Shown here: in pieces, positions 31,936 to 39,556 of the stretch | Numbering within the stretch: position 1 is the stretch's first letter | Layout of the letters: each line of letters starts with the position of its first letter | Assembly: GCA_041687455.1 (NCBI GenBank) | Contig: JAWLBY010000001.1 | Span: 248,001-312,000 of the forward strand | Reading direction: 5' to 3' | Length of the DNA stretch: 64,000 bases | Origin: JAWLBY01 sp041687455 | GTDB lineage: Bacteria > Pseudomonadota > Gammaproteobacteria > Xanthomonadales > Xanthomonadaceae | The notes under the pieces: model-generated | Told to the model about the DNA's origin: nothing | What the model saw: only the letters and a program-made list of their open reading frames with translations | The model's database searches: none | Made by a program: the position numbers and the translations under genes

Positions 31936-33870
31936 TCAGCGCTCGCCGCGCCCGCGCGGAGGCCGTGGCTGACGGCCGCGCGGACCACTCGGCGGACCAC
32001 CGCGCGCGGCATCCGGGCGCCGGCCCGGCGGCCCGGGCCGCCGGGCCGGGCGGGGGCGCTCGTCGCCGGCGCCCTCGTCGGCATCGACGGCGCGGATCCG
32101 CAACGGCTGGCCGGCGACGCGGACCTTGGCCAGATGGGTCTCGAGTTCCTTCGGCATGCCTTCCGGCAGATCGAGCACGCTGTAGTCGTCGTGGATGTCG
32201 ATCCGGCCGATGTGGCGGCTCTCGAGACCGGCTTCGTTGGCGATCGCGCCGACGATGTTGCCCGGCTTGACGCCGTGCCGGTGTCCGACTTCGATCCGGT
32301 AGCGCTGCATGCCCGGCTCGTTGCCGCGCGCTGGCCGACCGCGGTCGCTGCGCTCGCCATCGAACGGCGGACGCGCGCGTTCGGCACGCTCGCCACGCGG
32401 CGGCCGCTCGCCGCGTTCCGGTCGTTCGCCGCCACGCTCCGGGCGTTCGAAGCGCGCGCCGCGCTCGCGCTGATCGGCGCGTTCATTGCGGCCCGGCCGC
32501 TGGCCGCGCTCGGGCCTGGATTCGGTCCGCGGCGGCTCCGGCTCGAGCAGCAACGGCACGTCGCCCTGCATCAGTTGCGCGAGGGCGGCCGCGATCGCCG
32601 CTGCCGGTACGTCGCGCTCGTTTTCGTAACGCTCGATCAGCGCGCGGTACAGCTCCGGCGGGCCGCTTTCGAGCACTTCCTCGATCCGCGAGAAGAACTT
32701 CGCGACGCGCTGCTCGTTGACCGTCTCGACGCTCGGCAGGCCCATCGGTTCGATCGGCTGCCGCGTCGCCCGCTCGATCGTGCGCAGCATGCCGCGCTCG
32801 CGCGGCGACACGAACAGGATCGCCTCACCGCTGCGGCCGGCGCGGCCGGTGCGACCGATCCGGTGCACGTAGCTTTCGGTGTCGTACGGGATGTCGTAGT
32901 TCAGCACGTGGCTGATCCGGTCGACGTCGAGGCCGCGGGCAGCGACATCGGTCGCGACCAGGATGTCGAGCTGCCCATCCCTGAGTCGCTGGATCGTCCG
33001 CTCGCGTTGCGGCTGCGGAATGTCGCCGTTGATCGCAGCGGCGGCGAAGCCGCGCGCGGCCAGTTTCTCGGCCAGCTCCTCGGTCGCCTGCTTGGTGCGG
33101 GCGAAGACGATCATCGCATCGAAGCTCTCGACTTCGAGGATACGGGTCAACGCATCGAGTTTGTGCAACCCGCCGACCAGCCAGTAGCGCTGGCGGATGT
33201 TCTCGGCGGTGCGGGTCTTGGCCTCGATCGCGATCTCGACCGGATCGCGCAGATAGGTCTGCGCGATGCGCCGGATCGGCGTCGGCATGGTGGCCGAGAA
33301 CAGCGCGACCTGGCGGCTTTCCGGAGTCTTCTTCAGCACCGCTTCGACATCGTCGATGAAGCCCATGCGGAGCATTTCATCGGCTTCGTCGAGCACCAGG
33401 CAGCGCAACTCGGTCAGGTCCAGCGAACCGCGGTCGAGGTGATCGATGATCCGCCCAGGCGTGCCGACCACGACGTGCACGCCGCGCCGCAACGCACCGA
33501 GCTGCGGGCCGTAGCTCTGGCCGCCGTAGATCGGCAGCACGTGGAAATCGGGCAGCCGGGCGGCGTATTTCTGGAACGCCTCGGCGACCTGGATCGCCAG
33601 CTCGCGGGTCGGCGTCAGCACCAGCGCCTGCGGCTTGCTGCGCGAGAAATCCAGTTGCGCCAGCACCGGCAGCGCGAACGCGGCAGTCTTGCCGGTACCG
33701 GTCTGGGCCTGGCCCAGCACGTCGCGGCCGGCGAGCAGCGGCGGAATGGTTGCCGCCTGGATCGGCGATGGCGCCTCGTAGCCGACCTCGGCCAGCGCCT
33801 GCAGCAGCGGATCGCCGAGGGCGAGATCGGAAAAGCGTGTGACCGGCGATTCCGGCAACGGCGTGGACAT
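31936..33870 (-). CDS. deaD: DEAD-box ATP-dependent RNA helicase, DeaD/CsdA-like
   Basis: A 644-residue helicase acting in ribosome assembly and mRNA decay in the cold. The Q motif precedes SPIQAATIP, then AQTGTGKT (about 55-62), PTRELA, VGTPGR, DEAD, SAT, ARGLD and HRIGRTGRAGR. After about residue 450 comes an Arg/Glu/Gly-rich unstructured stretch (RGERPERG-like repeats), the RNA-binding DbpA-type domain (RIEVGHRHGVKPGNIVGAI) and a second Pro/Arg/Gly-rich tail. The ATG at 33870 is used. The 372 bases upstream have no gene and may hold a long leader, as known for csdA in E. coli. Confidence 0.92.
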   Translation of the reverse strand: MSTPLPESPVTRFSDLALGDPLLQALAEVGYEAPSPIQAATIPPLLAGRDVLGQAQTGTGKTAAFALPVLAQLDFSRSKPQALVLTPTRELAIQVAEAFQKYAARLPDFHVLPIYGGQSYGPQLGALRRGVHVVVGTPGRIIDHLDRGSLDLTELRCLVLDEADEMLRMGFIDDVEAVLKKTPESRQVALFSATMPTPIRRIAQTYLRDPVEIAIEAKTRTAENIRQRYWLVGGLHKLDALTRILEVESFDAMIVFARTKQATEELAEKLAARGFAAAAINGDIPQPQRERTIQRLRDGQLDILVATDVAARGLDVDRISHVLNYDIPYDTESYVHRIGRTGRAGRSGEAILFVSPRERGMLRTIERATRQPIEPMGLPSVETVNEQRVAKFFSRIEEVLESGPPELYRALIERYENERDVPAAAIAAALAQLMQGDVPLLLEPEPPRTESRPERGQRPGRNERADQRERGARFERPERGGERPERGERPPRGERAERARPPFDGERSDRGRPARGNEPGMQRYRIEVGHRHGVKPGNIVGAIANEAGLESRHIGRIDIHDDYSVLDLPEGMPKELETHLAKVRVAGQPLRIRAVDADEGAGDERPRPARRPGPPGRRPDAARGGPPSGPRGRQPRPPRGRGER

Positions 33871-34242
33871 GGGGGCTCCGGAAACGGGGTTCGAATCCGA
33901 CAAGCGTAACCGGTTGCCTGCCGTTGCGCTCGAACCAGTCGCGAACGGCCGTGCGCGCGCGGCCGCAGCGCACCGCGGTGTGCGGTGCGCGCCGTTCCGT
34001 CGGCAGGCGGCGCGCACGGCACAAGAGTGGTCGCGTCCGCATGTCGGAAGATGCCTGCCGCGGCCGTCAGCCCCGGCGCCGGAACGCCGCCGGGCGAACT
34101 CGACGGCGGCATCCGTGCAGGCGTCGGTCCGCGGAGCCATGGAACGCTCGGTGACGTCCGACCGGCACCGATCGCCGGCCCTGCCGCCGCCGCGAGGCAA
34201 CCCCGTACGATGGCGCTTCCGCCCGTTCAAGCAGCGTCAACG
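33871..34242. promoter_or_regulatory. Long intergenic region between deaD and the divergent DUF486 gene
   Basis: A 372-base stretch without a convincing reading frame on either strand. It must hold the promoters of both divergent genes. Because cold-inducible DEAD-box genes often have long 5' leaders, the deaD-proximal part is a candidate regulatory leader. I see no T-rich terminator or recognisable riboswitch in it. A possible -10 sequence for the other gene, TACGAT, lies at about 34205. Confidence 0.3.
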
Positions 34243-34578
34243 ATGTCTCCCCACATCACGCCGATCGCCCTGCTGTTCTGCTCCAACGTGTTCATGACGT
34301 TCGCCTGGTACGGACACCTGAAGTACAAGACCGCGCCGCTGCTCGCCGTGATCGCGATCAGTTGGCTGATCGCGTTGCCGGAGTATGCGCTGCAGGTGCC
34401 GGCGAACCGGCTCGGCCATTCGGTCTACAGCGCGGTGCAACTGAAGACGATCCAGGAAGTCGTCACGCTGGTCGTGTTCGTCGGCTTCTCGGTGCTGTAT
34501 CTCGGCGAGACGATCCGCTGGAACCATCTGGCCGGTTTCGCACTGCTGGTGCTCGCCGCGTGGCTGATCTTCCAGTGA
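34243..34578 (+). CDS. DUF486 (DMT-like) small membrane protein
   Basis: A 111-residue protein with four membrane helices and the conserved family segments FMTFAWYGHLK, ISWLIALPEYALQVPANR and LKTIQEVVTLVVF. DUF486 proteins resemble half of a drug/metabolite transporter; no function has been shown. The ATG at 34243 begins MSPHITP; an upstream in-frame ATG at 34210 would add eleven residues. It stands alone, divergent from the helicase gene. Confidence 0.88.
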   Translation: MSPHITPIALLFCSNVFMTFAWYGHLKYKTAPLLAVIAISWLIALPEYALQVPANRLGHSVYSAVQLKTIQEVVTLVVFVGFSVLYLGETIRWNHLAGFALLVLAAWLIFQ

Positions 34579-34756
34579 TCAGGCGACTGATCAGGCGACG
34601 GCCGGCGGCGTGCGCCGCAACCATGCACAGCGCCCGCTGAAACGGCCGGCACCGCACATTGCAGCGATGCGGATCACCGGTCGCCAACGCTTCGGGCCGC
34701 GCATGACGCCGCCTGCGAGTTGCATGCAGCCGTCATCGGGCGCGTGAGCGCAGTCG

Positions 34757-35689
34757 TCAGCCCGGCTGCACCGCCGGACGCCGGAACATCCCCGCCAGCT
34801 TGACTACCGCCAGCACCAGCCCGCCCGCAACGATGCCGACCAGCCCGTCGGCCAGCATGCTGCCCAGCGTGGCGAGCAGACCGTCGGGCGGCAGCATCTC
34901 GACGATGGTGTGGTGCAGCGGGCCGATCGCGTGGGCGAGGATGCCGCCGCCGACCAGGAACATCGCCGCAGTGCCGGCGACGGTCAGGAACTTCATCAGC
35001 CATGGCGCGGCGCGCAGCAACAACGCGCCGAGCTGGCGCCGGCCGCGTGACCACGCGGTGTCGCCTTCGCGCTGGCTCAGGTACAGGCCGGCGTCGTCGA
35101 GCTTGACGATACCGGCGACCAGGCCATAGACGCCGGCCGTCATCAGGATCGCGATGCCGACCAGCACGCCGAGCTGCACCGCGAACGGCTTGCCGGCAGC
35201 GGTGCCGAGCGTCAGCACGATGATCTCGGCCGACAGGATGAAGTCGGTGCGGATCGCGCCGCGGATCTTCTCGCGTTCGACCTCGCGCAGGTCGACGTTC
35301 GGATCGAGCAGCGCCTCGGCGATCTCGGCCTTGTGCGCGGCGTCCTCGATCTTGCTGTGCAGCAGGCGGTGAGCCAGTTTCTCGAAGCCTTCGAAGCAAA
35401 GGTAGGCCCCGCCGATCATCATCAGCGGCAGGATCGCCCACGGGATGATGCTGCTGATCAGCAGCGCGGCCGGCACGAGGATCGCCTTGTTGATCAACGA
35501 GCCCTTGGCTACGGCCCATACCACCGGCAGCTCGCGTTCGGCGAGCACGCCGCGGACCTGGTTGGCGTTCAACGCAAGATCGTCGCCGAGCACGCCGGCG
35601 GTCTTCCTGGTCGCGACCTTGGTCATCACCGCAATGTCGTCGAGCACCGTGGCGATGTCGTCGAGCAGGGCAAGCAGGCTGGAGGCCAT
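34757..35689 (-). CDS. DUF808 / YedI-like inner-membrane protein
   Basis: A 310-residue multi-helix membrane protein. The start MASSLLALLDDIATVLDDIA, the block KTAGVLGDDLALNANQV, VAKGSLINKAILVPAAL and the double-Glu-rich REVEREKIRGAIRTDFILSAE are typical of the DUF808 family (YedI in E. coli). Function is unknown. It lies on the same strand downstream of gdhA but 215 bases away with a strong hairpin between, so it is probably its own unit. Confidence 0.88.
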   Translation of the reverse strand: MASSLLALLDDIATVLDDIAVMTKVATRKTAGVLGDDLALNANQVRGVLAERELPVVWAVAKGSLINKAILVPAALLISSIIPWAILPLMMIGGAYLCFEGFEKLAHRLLHSKIEDAAHKAEIAEALLDPNVDLREVEREKIRGAIRTDFILSAEIIVLTLGTAAGKPFAVQLGVLVGIAILMTAGVYGLVAGIVKLDDAGLYLSQREGDTAWSRGRRQLGALLLRAAPWLMKFLTVAGTAAMFLVGGGILAHAIGPLHHTIVEMLPPDGLLATLGSMLADGLVGIVAGGLVLAVVKLAGMFRRPAVQPG

Positions 35690-35860
35690 CGGTGTCGGGG
35701 CATTGAATGAAAGCGCGGCGATTCTGCCACGCGATCGTGGCCGGCGGAGCAATGCCGCCAGGGACGAATCCCGGCGGCGCCGGATGGATTGCCCGCAGGT
35801 CGACGCCCGGCGATCCCTGCGACGCAATTTGACACAGCGGCCGCCATGGGCAGCCGGCGA

Positions 35861-35887
35861 CGCGGGCGATCGTCGCGATCGCCCGCG
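35861..35887 (-). terminator. Strong hairpin after gdhA
   Basis: A 12-base perfect stem (35861-35872 pairing with 35876-35887; core GCGGGCGATCG) with a 3-base loop lies 18 bases beyond the gdhA stop on the minus strand. No long T run follows, but it is the strongest stem in the area and probably ends the gdhA transcript. Confidence 0.5.
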
Positions 35888-35904
35888 CGCACCCGCGCCG
35901 GGTG

Positions 35905-37263
35905 TTACACCACGCCCTGCGCGATCATCGCATCGGCCACCTTGACGAAACCGGCGACATTGGCGCCCTTGACGTAGTCGATGTACTTTGGCTCGCCGGC
36001 GACCCCGCCGTACTTCTCGCAGCGGTCGTGGATGCCCTGCATGATGTCGCGCAGCAGCCGCTGCAGCTCCTCTTCCTTCCAGGTGATGCGGGCCGAGTTC
36101 TGGCTCATTTCCAGCCCCGAGACCGCCACGCCACCGGCGTTTGCCGCCTTGCCCGGCGCGAAGAAGATCCGCGCGGCCTGGAACAGATGCACCGCTTCCA
36201 GCTCGGACGGCATGTTGGCGCCTTCGGCGACGCCGATGATGCCGTTGTCGAGCATCGTCTTCGCATCCGATCCGCTGATCTCGTTCTGCGTCGCGCACGG
36301 GAACGCGAGCTGGCCCGGCACCACCCACGGCCGCTTGCCCGGATGGTATTCGCCTCCGAACTGCTTGACGTATTCCTCGATGCGGCCGCGTCGTTTGTTC
36401 TTCAGGTCCTTGATGAAGGCCAGCTTCTCGGTGTCGAAGCCTTCCGGATCGAAGATGAAACCGTCGGAGTCGCTCATCGTGACCGGCTTGCCGCCGAGCT
36501 GCAGGATCTTCTCGACCGCATGCTGGGCGACGTTGCCCGAGCCCGACACCAGGCAAACCCGGCCTTCGACGACCTGCCCCTGGCGCTTGAGCATGTCTTC
36601 CATGAAATAGACCGCGCCGTAGCCGGTGGCCTCGGTGCGGATCGGGCTGCCGCCGTACTCTAGACCCTTGCCGGTCAGCACGCCGACGTAGCGGTTGGTG
36701 ATGCGCTTGTACTGGCCGAACATGTAGCCGATCTCGCGACCGCCGACGCCGATGTCACCGGCCGGCACGTCGACGTCCTCGCCGATGTGGCGATACAGCT
36801 CGGTCATGAACGACTGGCAGAAGCGCATGATCTCGGAATCGGACTTGCCCTTCGGATTGAAGTTGGCGCCGCCCTTGCCGCCGCCCATCGGCAGGCCGGT
36901 CAAGGCGTTCTTGAAGGTCTGCTCGAAGGCGAGGAACTTCAGCACGCCCTGGTTCACTGTCGGATGGAAGCGGATGCCGCCCTTGTACGGACCGATCGCG
37001 CTGTTGTTCTGGATCCGGTAGCCGCGGTTGACCCGTACATGGCCGGCGTCGTCCTGCCAGGTCACGCGGAACGACATCACCCGGTCGGGTTCGGCCATGC
37101 GTTCGAGAATCTGGTGCTCGTGGTACTTCGGATGATCGCGGATGTATTCGAGTACGGTCTCGGCGACCTCCTTGACTGCCTGGATGAATTCCGGCTGCCC
37201 CGGATTGCGTTTTTCGACGCCCTCGATGAATTCCTGCAGGCTCGGTACCTGTTCACGTCCCAT
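35905..37263 (-). CDS. gdhA: NADP-specific glutamate dehydrogenase
   Basis: A 452-residue hexameric-type glutamate dehydrogenase, which aminates 2-oxoglutarate with ammonia. Substrate-site residues are in YKGGIRFHPTVNQGVLKFL and LPMGGGKGGANFNPKG (catalytic Lys in GGGKGG), and the dinucleotide-binding domain has CLVSGSGNVAQHAVEK, followed by VTMSDSDGF. The length equals that of the E. coli enzyme (447). The ATG at 37263 has a GGGGAGAG ribosome site. It is divergent from a response-regulator gene across 206 bases. Confidence 0.95.
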   Translation of the reverse strand: MGREQVPSLQEFIEGVEKRNPGQPEFIQAVKEVAETVLEYIRDHPKYHEHQILERMAEPDRVMSFRVTWQDDAGHVRVNRGYRIQNNSAIGPYKGGIRFHPTVNQGVLKFLAFEQTFKNALTGLPMGGGKGGANFNPKGKSDSEIMRFCQSFMTELYRHIGEDVDVPAGDIGVGGREIGYMFGQYKRITNRYVGVLTGKGLEYGGSPIRTEATGYGAVYFMEDMLKRQGQVVEGRVCLVSGSGNVAQHAVEKILQLGGKPVTMSDSDGFIFDPEGFDTEKLAFIKDLKNKRRGRIEEYVKQFGGEYHPGKRPWVVPGQLAFPCATQNEISGSDAKTMLDNGIIGVAEGANMPSELEAVHLFQAARIFFAPGKAANAGGVAVSGLEMSQNSARITWKEEELQRLLRDIMQGIHDRCEKYGGVAGEPKYIDYVKGANVAGFVKVADAMIAQGVV

Positions 37264-37469
37264 CGCTTGCTCTCCCCTTCGCTGGATGCGAGACGCGACG
37301 ATACTCTGGCGCGCCGGCAAATGGTAAGCATCCGCAGCAACGCGGTCGCCGTTGCAGTGACGTCGCGCGCGGGCCAGACTCGGTGCTGAGCGGATGCGAT
37401 CGATTTCCGGCACCGACGCAGCAGCACGCGAAGCCGACGGTCATCCGCACTGGGGATTGGGGGTCCACG

Positions 37470-38012
37470 GTGAGCAGATTCGCACTGATCAAGCGCTTTC
37501 TCGGCGCCAGCACGCCGCCGGCTTCCGGCAACGAATTCAAGGAGCGCCGCATCAAGCCGCGCACCAACGCGCGCCCCGGCACCCGGGTACTGGTCATCGA
37601 CGACTCCAGCACGATCGTCGCGGTGCTGTCCAAGATGCTGCGCTCGGCCGGCTACGAGGTCAGCGCGGCCGGCGATGCCGAACAGGGCATTGCGCTGGCG
37701 CTGCAGGCACCACACCCGGAGCTGATCTTCCTCGACATCGTGTTGCCGGGCATGAGCGGATTCGAGGCGCTGCGCGTGCTGCGCCGCGAAGCGGCCACCC
37801 GCGCGGTGCCGGTCATCATGATTTCGGGCAACCAGCAGGCCACCGAGCAGTTCTACTCGTTCCGGATCGGTGCCGACGATTTCATGAAGAAGCCGTTCCC
37901 GCGTGCCGAAGTGTTCGCACGGATCGAACGGCTGCTCGACGACGCACAGGTGCCGCGCCGGATCGGCGCTACCAGCGATGCCGACGCCGCCACGACGACG
38001 CCGGCCGACTGA
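37470..38012 (+). CDS. Single-domain response regulator (PilG/PilH/CheY-like)
   Basis: A 180-residue protein from a GTG start at 37470 (GGGG-rich ribosome site upstream). A basic 35-residue N-terminal extension (RRIKPRTNARPG) precedes one receiver domain: acidic pair in VIDDSSTIVAVLSKML, phosphoacceptor Asp89 in IFLDIVLPGMSGF, and the Lys in DDFMKKPFPR. No output domain follows, only about 20 polar residues. The sequence is nearest to twitching-motility regulators such as PilG/PilH. It is the only stand-alone receiver in the window, so it is a candidate phosphate acceptor for the cheA at 15970, but that is inference. Confidence 0.82.
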   Translation: MSRFALIKRFLGASTPPASGNEFKERRIKPRTNARPGTRVLVIDDSSTIVAVLSKMLRSAGYEVSAAGDAEQGIALALQAPHPELIFLDIVLPGMSGFEALRVLRREAATRAVPVIMISGNQQATEQFYSFRIGADDFMKKPFPRAEVFARIERLLDDAQVPRRIGATSDADAATTTPAD

Positions 38013-38028
38013 ACCGATCGATTCCGCC

Positions 38029-38053
38029 GGCGACGGCGACTGAAACCGTCGCC
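38029..38053 (+). terminator. Hairpin after the response-regulator gene
   Basis: An eight-base perfect stem, GGCGACGG (38029-38036) and CCGTCGCC (38046-38053), with a nine-base loop, lies 16 bases after the stop. Confidence 0.4.
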
Positions 38054-38125
38054 AACTGTTGCGGCAACTGCGCGGAACCGGCACCGATCCGGCGCGCCGG
38101 ACGCCGTTAACGGCGAGTCGGGCCG

Positions 38126-38145
38126 CGCACGCCCGAAGGCGTGCG
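38126..38145. terminator. Perfect hairpin with CGAA loop between convergent genes
   Basis: CGCACGCC, a four-base CGAA loop and GGCGTGCG form a perfect eight-base stem. It lies between the convergent response regulator and the hypothetical gene at 38175, so it may serve both strands. A palindrome, CGCCGTTAACGGCG, lies just before it (38102-38115). Confidence 0.5.
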
Positions 38146-38174
38146 TCGCTACGGCGTGCGAATTCTCGAACCGA

Positions 38175-38723
38175 TCACGGACAGCGGCGCAGACCGAGAT
38201 CGGCCATCGGCTCGTCGTCGAGCTGACCGAGCAGGCGCACCGGGCGGCCCGACAGGGATTCGATCGTGAACGCCTGCGCCTGCAGGCAGATCTCATCGAT
38301 GACGCGGGCCGGATCGTTGCCGCGCAGATCGACCAGCACGCGGATCTCGTCGCCGCGCGGGCTGACGCCGAGCACTTCGGGCACGGCTGGGACTGCGACT
38401 GCCGACGGCGCCGGCTCGACAACTGCGGCGGCGGCGGGCTCGTCCTTCGGCTCGTCCTTCGGCTCGTCTTTCGGCTCGGCCACGCTCGGCACTGCGACCG
38501 CTGGCGCCACCGTCGCGACCGGGCTCGCCAGCGCTTCGATCGGCGGCGCCGGCTCGATCGCCGCTGCCGGCGGCGACCCGGCAAGCCGGACCGGCCGCGG
38601 CGCGATCAGCGCGTCCCACAGGTCGTCGACGATCCGCGCCCAGATCGGCTGCACCAGCACCAGCAGCGCCAGCACGATCAGCAGCATCCGGTGCCGGCGT
38701 TCGGCGGGCGATGGCTCGGACAT
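38175..38723 (-). CDS. Membrane-anchored protein with Pro/Ala linker, unknown function
   Basis: A 182-residue protein. It has a short basic start (SEPSPAERRHR), one membrane helix (about 13-30), then a long Pro/Ala/Val/Glu-rich linker (about 45-115) that includes three KDEP tetrapeptides in a row, and a C-terminal domain of about 65 residues (GDEIRVLVDLRGNDPARVID onward). The layout is that of an inner-membrane anchor holding a small periplasmic domain away from the membrane. I do not recognise the domain. It is divergent from the short-chain dehydrogenase gene. Confidence 0.65.
   Translation of the reverse strand: MSEPSPAERRHRMLLIVLALLVLVQPIWARIVDDLWDALIAPRPVRLAGSPPAAAIEPAPPIEALASPVATVAPAVAVPSVAEPKDEPKDEPKDEPAAAAVVEPAPSAVAVPAVPEVLGVSPRGDEIRVLVDLRGNDPARVIDEICLQAQAFTIESLSGRPVRLLGQLDDEPMADLGLRRCP
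38437..38472. repeat. Three tandem 12 bp units inside the hypothetical gene
   Basis: GGCTCGTCCTTC is repeated three times (one base differs in the third unit), encoding the KDEP repeats of the Pro/Ala linker. In-frame 12-base units can change linker length without shifting the frame. Confidence 0.8.
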
Positions 38724-38824
38724 CGGAGATCCTCTGGCAACATGGCTTGAACGATGGTCGCGGCCAGTCTAGCGGCGTCACCGTGCCGACGGCACCATGC
38801 ATCGACCACGTACCGGAGAAGCCG

Positions 38825-39496
38825 ATGCCGACCGCCCTCGTCACCGGTGCCAATCGCGGCATCGGACTCGCGCTGTGCAAGGCGCTGCGCACCCACGGCT
38901 ACGACGTCATCGCCGTCTGCCGCTCGTGCTCGGCCGAACTCGAGGCACTCGAGCTGCGGATCGAACGCGGCGTCGACGTCCGCGACCGCGACTCGCTGAA
39001 CCGGCTGGCCGAACGGCTCGGCGAACAGCGGATCGATCTGCTGGTGCTCAATGCCGGCGTGCTGTCGCAGGAATCGCTCGGCGAACTCGACCACGATGCG
39101 TTCGAGCGCATGCGGCTGCAGTTCGAAGTCAACGCGCTCGGACCGTTGCGCTGCGTCGAGGCGCTAGCCGACCGGCTCGCCGACGGCGCCCGGATCGGCC
39201 TGATCACCAGCCGGATGGGCTCGCTCGAAGACAACAGTTCGGGCGGCTACTACGGTTACCGGATGTCGAAGGCGGCGCTGAACGCGGCCGGCCGGTCGCT
39301 GGCGCACGACCTGCGCCCGCGCGGCATCGCGGTGTTCCTGCTGCATCCGGGCTATGTCCGCACCGACATGACCGACCACAACGGCGACGTCGATCCGGAC
39401 CAGTCCGCGGCGCGGCTGGTCGACCGGCTGCGGCAGTTGTCGCTGGCCGAGTCCGGCAGCTTCTGGCACGCGAACGGCCAGACCCTGCCGTGGTGA
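38825..39496 (+). CDS. Short-chain dehydrogenase/reductase
   Basis: A 223-residue SDR enzyme. The nucleotide-binding motif is ALVTGANRGIGLALCKAL, followed by LLVLNAGVL, the catalytic Ser in LITSRMGSLEDNSSG and the YxxxK motif in YYGYRMSKAALNAAG, then LHPGYVRTDM. The Asp in the V-D-V-R segment suggests a classical fold. Substrate is unknown. The ATG at 38825 has GGAGAAG upstream. It is followed closely by the radical SAM gene but a separate promoter seems to exist there. Confidence 0.9.
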   Translation: MPTALVTGANRGIGLALCKALRTHGYDVIAVCRSCSAELEALELRIERGVDVRDRDSLNRLAERLGEQRIDLLVLNAGVLSQESLGELDHDAFERMRLQFEVNALGPLRCVEALADRLADGARIGLITSRMGSLEDNSSGGYYGYRMSKAALNAAGRSLAHDLRPRGIAVFLLHPGYVRTDMTDHNGDVDPDQSAARLVDRLRQLSLAESGSFWHANGQTLPW

Positions 39497-39540
39497 GCCG
39501 CGACCGGGCGCATGCGTGCAGCGGATCCGGGGCGGCAGCC

Positions 39541-39556
39541 GGGCGATAATCGCCCG
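39541..39556 (+). promoter_or_regulatory. Palindrome with a -10-like GATAAT right before the radical SAM start
   Basis: GGGCGATAATCGCCC (39541-39555) is a palindrome around one central base and ends two bases before the ATG at 39557. It contains GATAAT, a good -10 match. If used as such, transcription would begin at about the ATG, giving a leaderless message; no ribosome site is visible. Confidence 0.4.
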
